A stretch of 64,000 nucleotides of DNA from Hymenobacter ruricola (GTDB lineage Bacteria; Bacteroidota; Bacteroidia; Cytophagales; Hymenobacteraceae): the NCBI RefSeq assembly GCF_015694525.1, contig NZ_JADQDM010000007.1:1-64000 (forward strand), in the 5' to 3' direction. Each line of letters begins with the position of its first letter. Within the stretch, counting starts at the first letter, position 1. Under the pieces are notes generated by a model, which worked only from the letters and a program-made list of their open reading frames with translations, was not told the origin of the DNA and searched no databases. This document shows positions 34,221-42,600 of the stretch, one piece after another. The translations under genes were made by a program, and so were the position numbers.

Positions 34221-34667
34221 ATGGAAGCCAAAGCCACCACCGCCCTCCTCAACGAATTGGTTGAAACCCTCAAAGATGGCCAGAAAGGCTACGCCGACGC
34301 CATGACCGACGTGGAGGACAGCAGCCTGAAAGACACGTTCAAGAAATACGCCGCCCAGCGCGCCAGCTACATCACCGAAATCGAGGACCAGATGTTCAAG
34401 CTGGACCTCAAGCCCGACGAAAGCGCCTCGGTAACCGGCACCGTGCACCGCGCCTGGATTGACCTGAAATCGGCCCTCACCAGCAAAGACAACAAAGCCG
34501 TCCTCAACGAGTGCGAGCGCGGCGAAGACTACGCCGTGAAAGCATATCAAACTGCCCTGAAAGCTCAGGACCTGCCTTCCGCCCTCAAATCGGTGATTGA
34601 AAAGCAGTACCAGGGCGTCCAAGAAGCGCACAATACCATCAAAGGTCTGCGTGATTCTTCGAAGTAA
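34221..34667 (+). CDS. PA2169/DUF2383-type four-helix-bundle protein
   Basis: A 148-residue all-helical protein (LLNELVETLKDGQKGYADAM near 9-28, SYITEIEDQMFKLD near 48-61, VTGTVHRAWIDLKSALTSKD near 71-90). It fits the PA2169/DUF2383 ferritin-like family, often linked to stress. Function unknown. A strong terminator follows 26 nt after the stop. Confidence 0.82.
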   Translation: MEAKATTALLNELVETLKDGQKGYADAMTDVEDSSLKDTFKKYAAQRASYITEIEDQMFKLDLKPDESASVTGTVHRAWIDLKSALTSKDNKAVLNECERGEDYAVKAYQTALKAQDLPSALKSVIEKQYQGVQEAHNTIKGLRDSSK

Positions 34668-34693
34668 GTTCTTCTTTCTGACTTGTTAAGGCA

Positions 34694-34726
34694 ACAAAAA
34701 AGCCGCCCAATGGGCGGCTTTTTTGT
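34694..34726 (+). terminator. Bidirectional terminator
   Basis: ACAAAAAAGCCGCCCA followed by its exact complement TGGGCGGCTTTTTTGT after one extra A. It lies between convergent genes. Confidence 0.9.
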
Positions 34727-34804
34727 CTTCTAACCTTCTTCTAAATTAACACACGTAAAATCGTCACCTAATCTGGATAGCCCAGTTAACCAACCGGTAA
34801 TCGG

Positions 34805-36808
34805 CTATTCGTCGAAGCTCTCGTTGCGCGGGGCGCGGGGCGTGCGGGGCGTTTCGTACTCGCGCGGGGTGCCGTAGCTAGGCTTGTTGCCATAGCTGGG
34901 CTTGTCGCCGTAGCCGCCTTTGTTGCCGTAGCTGGGCTTGTTGCCGTAGCCGCTGCCGCCTTCACGGTTGCCGTAGCTGGGACGGTTGCCATAGCCGCTG
35001 CCGCCGTCGCGGTTGCCTTTGTAGCCCCCGCCGTAGCCGCCTTCGCGGCGCTCGCCCCCGCCGTAGCTGCTGCCACCGCGGTTGCCACCTTTATAGCCGC
35101 CCTCGCGCCGCTCGCCGCCGCTGAAGGGACGACGCTCCCGGTCGCCGCCGAAGCCGCCCGGGCCACCGCCGCTGCGGCTGAAGCCTTCCTGCTTGGCCTC
35201 GCCCTCCTGCACCGGCGTGGCAATGCTGAAGCTCACCGGCGAGCCCTGGATGCTGGTGCGGCCCAGCTTGCTCACAATCTCATCGGCAAATTCCGACGGC
35301 ACTTCCACGAAGCTGAACTTATCGTAGAGGGCGATGTCGCCCACTTTGGCACCGGTCAGGTTGGTCGACTCCGAAATTAAGTCCACAATGTCGCGGGGAT
35401 GAATCCGGTCCTTTTTACCCATGGTCACGAACAAGCGCGTGTAGCCGGGGCGGGCCGAGCCGGCCGCCTTGCTGGCGTCGAGGCTCTGCTGGGCGCTCTT
35501 GTCCTCCTTCATCGTCATCTTCAGCAGCGCGGCGGCGATGTCGAGCGAGGTGATTTCGTCGCCCTGGTCGAGCAGGCGCTGCACGCGGCCCACGTACTTG
35601 TCGAGGTTGCCCTTCTCGATGATTTCCTTAATTTGGTTCAGGAACAGCGTGGTTTTCACCTCCGACACGTCGGCAAACGACGGCACCTGCTCCAGTTTAA
35701 TCTGCGCCTTGGTGAAGCGCATGATGTCGCGCAGCTTATAAATGTCGCGGCCGCTCACAAACGTGAACGCCTTACCCGACTTGCCGGCTCGGCCCGTGCG
35801 GCCAATGCGGTGCACGTAGTACTCCTCGTCGGCGGGCAGGTCGTAGTTCACCACGGCCTCCACGTTGTCCACGTCGATGCCGCGGGCGGCTACGTCGGTG
35901 GCCACCAGCACTTCCAGCGTCGACTTGCGGAACTTGTCCAGCGTGTTCTGGCGCTGCTGCTGGCCCATGTCGCCGTGCAGGCCTTCAGCAAAATAGCCTT
36001 TGGCTTGCAGGTCGGCCACGATTTCGTCCACCATGCGCTTGGTGTTGGCGAAAACGATAGTCGACTTCAGGTTGTACATGTCGAGCAAACGGGTCAGCAC
36101 GTCCTTTTTCTGAGGGCCGCGCACCTCGTAGTAGCTCTGCTCGATGTTGGTCACCGTCATGGTCTGGTGGTTCACCTTCACAATCTGCGGCTCGCGCTGA
36201 TATTTTTTGGTGAGCTCCATGATGGGCTTGCTCATCGTGGCCGAGAAGAACACCGTCTGGCGGTCCTCAGGCATCTTGGTCAGGATGAACTCAATGTCGT
36301 CGCGGAAGCCCATGTCGAGCATTTCGTCGGCTTCATCGAGGATGATTTTCGTAGTTTTATCGAGGCGCAGGGTGCCGCGCTCGATGTGGTCCATCACCCG
36401 GCCGGGCGTGCCAATCACAATCTGCACGCCGCGCTCCAGGGCGCGCAGCTGACGGTCGTAAGGGCTACCGCCGTAGATGGGCACCACCATCAGGCCGCGC
36501 TTATACTTGCCCAGCTTCTGGATTTCGCCCGACACCTGCACCGCGAGTTCGCGGGTGGGGCAGAGCACCAATACCTGCACGTCTTTGCTCTCGGTATCGA
36601 TGTTGTCGATGGCGGGAATGGAGAAGGCGGCGGTTTTGCCAGTGCCCGTCTGGGCCTGGCCGATAACGTCTTTGCCGGCAAGCAGCACGGGAATAGCAGC
36701 GGCCTGAATGGCCGAGGCTTCCTCGTAGCCCATCTCGGTGATGGCGCGTTGTACTTCTTCGGAAAGGTTTAGCTCGTCAAAGCGAACTACAATTTTTTCA
36801 GCTTCCAT
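34805..36808 (-). CDS. deaD: DEAD-box RNA helicase, CsdA/DeaD type
   Basis: A 667-residue RNA helicase. Motif I AQTGTGKT lies near 52-59, then PTRELA, DEAD in IILDEADEMLDMGF near 155, SAT in FFSATMSK, and HRIGRTGRAGKSG. Residues about 460-560 form a DbpA/CsdA-type RNA-binding domain (TRLFVTMGKKDRIHPRDIVD). From about 570 a Gly/Tyr/Asn-rich tail repeats YGGGERREGG, GYGN and KPSYGN, likely disordered and RNA-binding. The role is probably ribosome assembly and cold adaptation. The leader upstream is about 180 nt. A cold-shock protein gene lies about 1.2 kb upstream, beyond an IS element. Confidence 0.95.
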   Translation of the reverse strand: MEAEKIVVRFDELNLSEEVQRAITEMGYEEASAIQAAAIPVLLAGKDVIGQAQTGTGKTAAFSIPAIDNIDTESKDVQVLVLCPTRELAVQVSGEIQKLGKYKRGLMVVPIYGGSPYDRQLRALERGVQIVIGTPGRVMDHIERGTLRLDKTTKIILDEADEMLDMGFRDDIEFILTKMPEDRQTVFFSATMSKPIMELTKKYQREPQIVKVNHQTMTVTNIEQSYYEVRGPQKKDVLTRLLDMYNLKSTIVFANTKRMVDEIVADLQAKGYFAEGLHGDMGQQQRQNTLDKFRKSTLEVLVATDVAARGIDVDNVEAVVNYDLPADEEYYVHRIGRTGRAGKSGKAFTFVSGRDIYKLRDIMRFTKAQIKLEQVPSFADVSEVKTTLFLNQIKEIIEKGNLDKYVGRVQRLLDQGDEITSLDIAAALLKMTMKEDKSAQQSLDASKAAGSARPGYTRLFVTMGKKDRIHPRDIVDLISESTNLTGAKVGDIALYDKFSFVEVPSEFADEIVSKLGRTSIQGSPVSFSIATPVQEGEAKQEGFSRSGGGPGGFGGDRERRPFSGGERREGGYKGGNRGGSSYGGGERREGGYGGGYKGNRDGGSGYGNRPSYGNREGGSGYGNKPSYGNKGGYGDKPSYGNKPSYGTPREYETPRTPRAPRNESFDE

Positions 36809-36987
36809 GAATGTGGAATTGGTAAGGGGGTAAGAGACTCGCTCCGAAAACAGCCGTACTCAGCGACGTTTCCCCTCCTTCTACCTTGTCACAATCAGGC
36901 GGGAAAAACAACCAAAAAACTATGCGGCCAATGCCTTATGCCTCTATTGGGCTAGCGCGGACTTAGGGCCGTCCTCAAATGCGGGTG

Positions 36988-36995
36988 CAAAGGTA
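36988..36995 (-). promoter_or_regulatory. -7 box for the CsdA/DeaD-type helicase
   Basis: The minus-strand read TACCTTTG is an exact match. It gives a leader of about 175 nt before ATG 36808. I see no gene in 36809-36987. Confidence 0.55.
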
Positions 36996-37046
36996 CGGAT
37001 TTTATTTCGGGAAAGCTAGGATGAGGCAAAAAGAACGTGGTAAGCA

Positions 37047-37090
37047 AGAACGTCATGTCGAGCGCAGCCGAGACATCTCGCGTGCAGTAC
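37047..37090. repeat. Family-1 hairpin, left half, interrupted by the IS element
   Basis: AGAACGTCATGTCGAGCGCA continues to GACATCTCGCGTGC. The matching right arm lies on the other side of the IS at 37888-37949. Confidence 0.85.
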
Positions 37091-37106
37091 TAGAGTGTGT
37101 GGACAG

Positions 37107-37548
37107 TTAGCGTAGCCAATCAAGTGCGGCGAGAAGGTGCGCCGCAGCCAAGAAGGATACGGCCGTCTTGTCGTAGCGCGTGGCCAAGCCCCTGGCTTCC
37201 TTGAGCCGCCCAAAGAAGCGTTCGGCTTTGTTGCGGTCGGCGTAGAGGTTTTGGTCGTAGGCGCGGCGCTCGTTGCGGCTGGATTTGGGCGGAATAACGG
37301 GCTCGGCGTGACGGCCGGCAATGGCCGCGAGCACCGCGTTGGTGTCGTAGGCTTTGTCGGCCACGACGGCCCCGGGCGCGTGGCGCAAGGCCGCCAACAA
37401 CCCCGGCAACTGGGTGCAATCGGCCCAGTGGCCCGGCGTGAGCACCAGGTGCAAGCCGTTGCCCAACGCGTCGACCACGGCGTGCAGTTTGGTGGAAAAG
37501 CCGCCCCGGCTGCGGCCTAAGCTTTCGGCGCCCGGCGTGCTTTTTTTT
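37107..37548 (-). CDS. IS5-family transposase, second frame (DDE domain)
   Basis: This is the C-terminal part, read after a -1 slip on the A8 run. It carries the second catalytic Asp in VVADKAYDTNAVL and the Glu in YADRNKAERFFGRLKEARGL, with the typical basic spacing of IS5 enzymes. The stop TAA is at 37107-37109, inside the left inverted repeat. It has no clear start of its own and depends on the upstream frame. Confidence 0.85.
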
Positions 37549-37852
37549 GCCCGGCCGCCGCTTTGTGGGCCTTTGCCGTGGTCGAATCGACCAGCACCCA
37601 GGCGTAGTCGGGCTCTTGCACGGCCTGAAACAAGGCCTCCCACACCCCGGCTTGTGCCCAGCGCCGAAAGCGCCGGGCCACCGTGTTCCACGGGCCGAAC
37701 CGCTCGGGCAAGTCGCGCCAGGAAATGCCGGTTCGAACGCGGTAGAGCACCGCGTTGACAAACAAGCGGTTGTCGCGCCCTCGACTCAGCCGGCCCAACG
37801 TGTGGGGTTCGACGGCTTTCCATTCAGGTTCACTTAATTCGTGGCGGCGCAT
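37517..37852 (-). CDS. IS5-family transposase, first frame
   Basis: A 111-residue product starting MRRHELSEPEWKAVEPH, with the insertion-sequence helix-turn-helix region and GISWRDLPERFGPWNTVARR near 43-62. The first catalytic Asp is in AWVLVDSTTAKAHK near 87. The slippery A8 run lies near its end, so full transposase (D, D and E together) needs the -1 frameshift; without it the short form may act as a regulator. Confidence 0.88.
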   Translation of the reverse strand: MRRHELSEPEWKAVEPHTLGRLSRGRDNRLFVNAVLYRVRTGISWRDLPERFGPWNTVARRFRRWAQAGVWEALFQAVQEPDYAWVLVDSTTAKAHKAAAGQKKARRAPKA

Positions 37853-37887
37853 GGGCCAAAACTACTGCTTACTGTCCACACGCTCTA

Positions 37888-37949
37888 ACTCAAGTGATTG
37901 GATTAGTAATGGCACGCGAGATGTCTCGACTGCGCTCGACATGACGTTC
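37888..37949. repeat. Family-1 hairpin, right half
   Basis: GCACGCGAGATGTCTCGACT through GCTCGACATGACGTTC pairs with the left half at 37047-37090. Removing the IS would restore a normal copy. The leftover loop ACTCAAGTGATTGG is nearly the reverse complement of the loop in the copy at 38368. Confidence 0.85.
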
Positions 37950-37980
37950 AAAGAAGCTTTGACAAACCTTCCACCAACCA

Positions 37981-38012
37981 CAAAAAAAAGCCCACCAAAG
38001 GCGGGCTTTCTT
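37981..38012 (-). terminator. Terminator after the cold-shock gene
   Basis: On the minus strand GAAAGCCCGCC, a TTTG loop and GGTGGGCTTTTTTTTG: a strong stem with an eight-T tail, 24 nt after the stop. Confidence 0.9.
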
Positions 38013-38035
38013 AGAGTTGCAAAGCTGCGGTTGGA

Positions 38036-38230
38036 CTAAACCAACGATACTTTTACTGCGTTCGGGCCTTTTTTGCCTTGGGCTACTTCGTATTGAACTT
38101 TGTCGTTTTCGCGAATCGAGCTAACCTGGAGGTCGCTGATGTGAACGAAGATGTCTTCGCCAGTTTCGTCGTTTTTGATGAAACCAAAACCTTTGGTGTC
38201 ATTAAAGAATTTTACCGTTCCGGTGGGCAT
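38036..38230 (-). CDS. Cold-shock domain protein
   Basis: A 64-residue single cold-shock domain. RNP1 is KGFGFI and RNP2 DIFVHISDL, with the usual TGTVKFFND start. It binds single-stranded RNA and DNA as a chaperone and transcription antiterminator. ATG at 38230 is preferred because the extra 13 residues of the longer frame are not family-like. A -33/-7 promoter pair is visible about 65 nt upstream. Together with two DEAD-box helicases it suggests a cold or RNA-folding response set. Confidence 0.93.
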   Translation of the reverse strand: MPTGTVKFFNDTKGFGFIKNDETGEDIFVHISDLQVSSIRENDKVQYEVAQGKKGPNAVKVSLV

Positions 38231-38294
38231 GGTGGTTGGTTGTGGAGTTTCCCTAAGCGTTTGGGCCACCGTGGCTTGGTTTCTTAGGTTGCGT

Positions 38295-38324
38295 CAAAGA
38301 TAAGCAGAATTTCCAATTGACCAA
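38295..38324 (-). promoter_or_regulatory. -33/-7 promoter of the cold-shock gene
   Basis: The minus-strand TATCTTTG (38302-38295) lies 18 nt after TTGG (38324-38321), a good Bacteroidota promoter layout. The leader is about 60 nt. Confidence 0.65.
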
Positions 38325-38367
38325 GTCGATAGGTATTTTTTTGAATGACGACGTCTGAGCCTAAGTG

Positions 38368-38472
38368 GAACGTCATGCCGAGCGCAGCGAAGCATCTTTA
38401 CCGCGCAACGCAATCCAATCGATTGAGTCACTACTGCAGTAAAGATGCTTCGCTGCGCTCGGCATGACGTTC
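38368..38472. repeat. Dispersed hairpin repeat, family 1
   Basis: GAACGTCATGCCGAGCGCAG through CGCTCGGCATGACGTTC, inner arms GCGAAGCATCTTTAC and GTAAAGATGCTTCGC, around the loop CAATCCAATCGATTGAGTCA. Confidence 0.9.
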
Positions 38473-38536
38473 TAGTGGTATGACGTTCTTTCGGATGGCT
38501 GCCGACCTTTGTGCGCCCCCCTCCTCTCTATTCAGT

Positions 38537-38944
38537 ATGCCCCACGCGCCCGCCCACGCTTTTTCGCACGAATTTCAAGTGCCGGCCGGCGCCATTGATG
38601 CGCTGGGGCACGCCAACAACGTGGAATACGTGCGCTGGGTGCAGGACGTGGCCGGGGCGCACTGGCAAACCATCTGCCCGGCTGAGGCGCAGGACCGGTA
38701 CATTTGGGTGGTGCGCGAGCACCGCATCCGCTACCTGCAATCGGCCTTCGCGGGTGAGACGCTGCGGGCCACCACCTGGGTGGGCGAAACCAGTGGGGCC
38801 ACGTCGCTGCGCTACACCCGCCTCACCCGCGCCGCCGATGGCGTGCTGCTGTGCGAGGCCGAAACCACTTGGGTGCTGCTCGACCCCAAGAGCGGCCGGC
38901 CCGTGCGCGTGACGGCGGAGATGGTGGAGTGGCTGAAGCCTTGA
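38537..38944 (+). CDS. Acyl-CoA thioesterase, 4-hydroxybenzoyl-CoA thioesterase fold
   Basis: A 135-residue hotdog-fold protein. DALGHANNVEYVRWVQD near 21-37 is the hallmark helix with the catalytic Asp-type position and Asn, followed by VVREHRIRYLQSA and GETLRATTWVGET. It hydrolyses acyl-CoA thioesters; chain specificity is not decided. ATG 38537 gives the standard start, and the in-frame extension to 38480 lies in repeat-proximal sequence. Confidence 0.88.
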   Translation: MPHAPAHAFSHEFQVPAGAIDALGHANNVEYVRWVQDVAGAHWQTICPAEAQDRYIWVVREHRIRYLQSAFAGETLRATTWVGETSGATSLRYTRLTRAADGVLLCEAETTWVLLDPKSGRPVRVTAEMVEWLKP

Positions 38945-38987
38945 TACCACTGAATTATTTTTAATACCAATAAAAAAGCACAGCACA

Positions 38988-39578
38988 ATGACTAATAGAA
39001 TACTTCTCCTATTAATTCTTGTCGGCTGCATCAGTATTACTGAAGCGACTGGCCAGAAGTCAAGCGAGGCATACCCCCTTACTGCTACCCAAGACACCTT
39101 AGTTAGCCAAATAGCAAAGGATGGAACGGTTAAAGGTCAATATGTATCAAGAATAGCTTTCACACCACAACAGTATATCCGTTTTGACTCACTGCGAAGA
39201 ATATCGTCTCTGCAAGAAATGATGTCTTTAGCGAACCATCCGTCAGCGGCAGTAAGAATTTATGTCTTTAATTTCTTACTGGATAACAAGGATTGGGAAA
39301 GGGCTTTGCAAGTGCTGCAGACAAATTACAAAGATGAAACTGCATTCTACCATCTATATGGATGTATAGGTTGGGTGCATACAGTTGGCTATTTTATGGG
39401 GCTTAATTTGAAGCTGCGGCTTCAGAAAGAGAATGTTGTGCTCGACAATAAATCCCAAAAAGTATTTGAATCCATCTTAGCAAAACTTCCAAGCTATGAT
39501 AAAGAGGAAAAAATTGCTAAACGCCAAATGAAGAAAGTAATGGCACAAGCAGATAAAGTTGATGGTATTCTTAACTGA
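38988..39578 (+). CDS. Hypothetical lipoprotein, A+T-rich gene
   Basis: A 196-residue protein with a hydrophobic start (MTNRILLLLILVGCISITEA). LILVGC is a plausible lipobox with the lipidated Cys at 14. The mature part is helical and charged. The gene is visibly A+T-rich with codons such as AAA, ATA and TTA, unlike its neighbours, which suggests recent acquisition. I recognise no family. It directly precedes the AddA-like helicase gene. Confidence 0.65.
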   Translation: MTNRILLLLILVGCISITEATGQKSSEAYPLTATQDTLVSQIAKDGTVKGQYVSRIAFTPQQYIRFDSLRRISSLQEMMSLANHPSAAVRIYVFNFLLDNKDWERALQVLQTNYKDETAFYHLYGCIGWVHTVGYFMGLNLKLRLQKENVVLDNKSQKVFESILAKLPSYDKEEKIAKRQMKKVMAQADKVDGILN

Positions 39579-39601
39579 TTCTTGCTTATAAATTCTACTC
39601 A

Positions 39602-42600
39602 ATGCCTCCCTCCTTCCGCATCTACTCCTCCTCCGCCGGCTCGGGCAAGACGTACCAATTAACGAAAGAATACCTGCTGCTGGCGCTGGGCGCCGACGAC
39701 CCGGCGTATTTCAAGCGCGTGCTGGCCATTACGTTTACCAACGACGCGGCGGGGGAAATGAAGGAGCGCATTGTGGGGGCGTTGCGGCGGTTTGCGTACC
39801 CGGAAAGCGGGAAGACCGACGGGCTGCTGGCCGAAATCGCAGCCGAGTTGCACCTGCCGGACACGGAAGTGCGGCGGCGGGCGGCGGAGACGTTTCGACT
39901 GGTGCTGTACCACTACGCCGATTTTGGGGTGAGCACGATTGACTCGTTTGTGCAGCGGATTGTGACGGCGTTTACCCGGGAGCTGGGCTTGCCGGCCACG
40001 TTTGAGGTGGAGCTGGACACGGATGCGGTGTTGCAAAGCGCCGTGGCCGCGCTGCTTGACAAGGTGAACCGCGACCCGAACAGCAAGCTGCTCTCCCAGA
40101 CGCTGGCGGAATACGCGCTGGGGCAGGCCGACGAAGGCAAGAGCTGGAGCCGGCTGCCCGAGGAGCTGGCGGGCTTCGGGCGGGCGCTGTTCAACGAAAC
40201 GGTGCAGGAGGCGGTGACGCAGCTGGGCCGGCTGACGCTGGCCGATTTCCGGCGGCTGGATAAGCAGATTCGGGCGAAGCGGGCGGAGATTGAGGCGGCC
40301 TTTGCCCAGACGCGGGAGGCGGCGCTGGCGGTGCTGGAGCAGGCGGGCGCCACGGAGGGCGACTTTTTCCAGGGCAAGCGCGGCATTTTTGGCTACGTGC
40401 AGAAGGGCGTGGACTTGCTGGCCCCGGAGGCCGGGCCGAACAGCTACGTGACCGCCACGCTCAGCGACGATAAGTGGTACAGCGGCAAAATCAAGACGGC
40501 TGCCGACCGGGAGCGCATCGACGCGGTGAAGGAGCCGCTGCGGGCCGTGGTGGCGGCCGTGGGGCAGCTGCGGGCGGCGTATTTGTCGAGCTACGTGCTG
40601 CTGGCGGCCATGCAGCCCTACTTGTTTCACGCCTCGCTGCTGAGCGAGCTGAACAAGGTGGTGGAGCAAATCAGCCGGGAGCGCAACGTGGTGCTGATTT
40701 CGGAATTTAACCGGCGCATTGCCAGCATCGTGCTCACCGAGCCGGTGCCGTTTTTGTACGAGCGGCTGGGCGAGCGGTACGAGCACATTTTGATTGACGA
40801 GTTTCAGGACACCTCGGTGCTGCAGTGGAACAACCTGCTGCCGCTGGTGGAAAACACGCTGGCCAACGGGCACAGCAGCTTGGCCGTGGGCGATGCCAAG
40901 CAGGCCATCTACCGCTGGCGGGGGGGCGAGATGGAGCAGATTCTGCGCCTGCACCAGAACAACACGGCCGCCCTGGTGGCGCGGGCCCGCGAACCCGAGA
41001 TGCGCGAGCTGCTGCGGCTGCGCTACGAAACCCTCGACCCCGTGCTCGAACCCAAAGCCCTGCAGGTGAACTACCGCTCGGCCCGCGAAATCGTGGATTT
41101 CAACAACGCGTTTTTCAAGGCGGTGAGCGACCGGCACGCCACGCTGGGGCTGGTGGCGGGGATATTTGATGCGCATTTTGGGCAGCAGGTGCCGGGGGGA
41201 GTTAAGAGTGAAGAGTTAAGAGTTAATACAGGCGATAATTCACAACTCTTAACTCCTAACTCTTCACTCTTAACTCCTTCCGGCCACGTCGAACTCCTTT
41301 TCACCCAAAAAGACGCGCCGGCCCTGCGTTACGACGCGGCCACCGGCGCCTACACGGCCGAGGCCCTCCCCGGCCACCTGCCCGAGGCGGTGCTGGGCTA
41401 CGACGAAAGCACCTGCTACCTCACGCTTCAATTAATAGAGCAGGCGCTGGCCGAGGGCTACGCATTGGAAGACATTGCCGTGCTGTGCCGCACCCGCTAC
41501 GCCAGTAAAATCATTGCCAAGTTCCTGAAAGAGCGGGGCTACGCCATCATCTCGGCCGACTCGCTGGCGCTGGAATTTGCCGAGGTGGTGAACCTGCTGG
41601 TGAGCATCCTCAGGGTGCTGCACCAGCCGGCCGATACCCTGGCGCGGGCCGAGGCCCTGCTGCTCGTCGACAAGGTAGTGCGCGGGCTGGCCCCCACGCC
41701 GGCGCGCGCCCGGCACATTGCCGAGGTGGCCAACACGGCCGGCGGCCACTCGTTTTTCGACGAGCTGCGGGCGCTGGGCTACGACGTGCGCGAGCAGGAA
41801 ACCGGCAACCTGGGCCTCTACGAGCTAGCCGAGCGGCTGCTGAACCTCTTCGGCCTGCTGGGGCGCAACGGGGAGAGCGACTACCTGTTCCGCTTCCTCG
41901 ATTTGACGCTGGAATACAGCCTGCGCTTCGGCAACAACCTGGGCAACTTCCTCACCTATTGGGAGGAGCGCAAGGGGCGCATCAGCATCAACGCGCCGGG
42001 CGGGCGGGCGGCCATCACCATCACCACGGTGCACAAGGCCAAGGGGTTGGCCTACGGCGTGGTCATCGTGCCCTTTGCCGACTGGAGCCTGGAGCCGCAC
42101 CGGGGCACCCTGCTCTGGGGCCACCTGGAAGCCGGCGAAAAGCCCCTCGAAAACATGCCGGAAGTGGCCGTGGTGAGCCTGCAAAAAGGCATTCAGCAGA
42201 CGGCGCTGGCGGCCCAATACGACGAGGAGCGCGAGAAAACCTTCCTCGAAGGGCTCAACACGCTGTACGTGGCCTTCACCCGGCCGCGCCACCGCCTCTA
42301 CGTCATCAGCAAAAAGCCCGACGACAAGAAGGCCGCCAAACCCGCCGACGAGCTGGACCCCGCCGCCCCCACGGCCGCCGCCCGCTCCGTGGCCGACCTG
42401 CTGCACGGCTACCTCCTGGGCCAGGGCCAGTGGCAGGAGGAACAAATCTCCTTCGTCCTCTCCCAAGGCTCCCAGGCTAAGGGTAGAGCTCAGAACGTAG
42501 AGCCTAGAGCTCAGAATTATGAGCTAACGAACCTCGCCGCCGCGCCCTGGGAAGACCGCCTCAAGCTGCGCCGGCACGCCACCACGCTCTTCGATTTTGA

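Larger units (their letters stand above)
37091..37887 (-). mobile_element. Insertion sequence of the IS5 family (IS427-like group), 797 bp
   Basis: Terminal inverted repeats match at 19 of 21 positions (left TAGAGTGTGTGGACAGTTAG, right read inward TAGAGCGTGTGGACAGTAAG). Two overlapping frames encode one transposase through a -1 frameshift at an A8 run (37541-37548). The ends are flanked by TA-containing sequence; a TA target duplication is possible, but its length cannot be fixed. The element lies inside the loop of a family-1 hairpin and looks intact. Confidence 0.9.
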
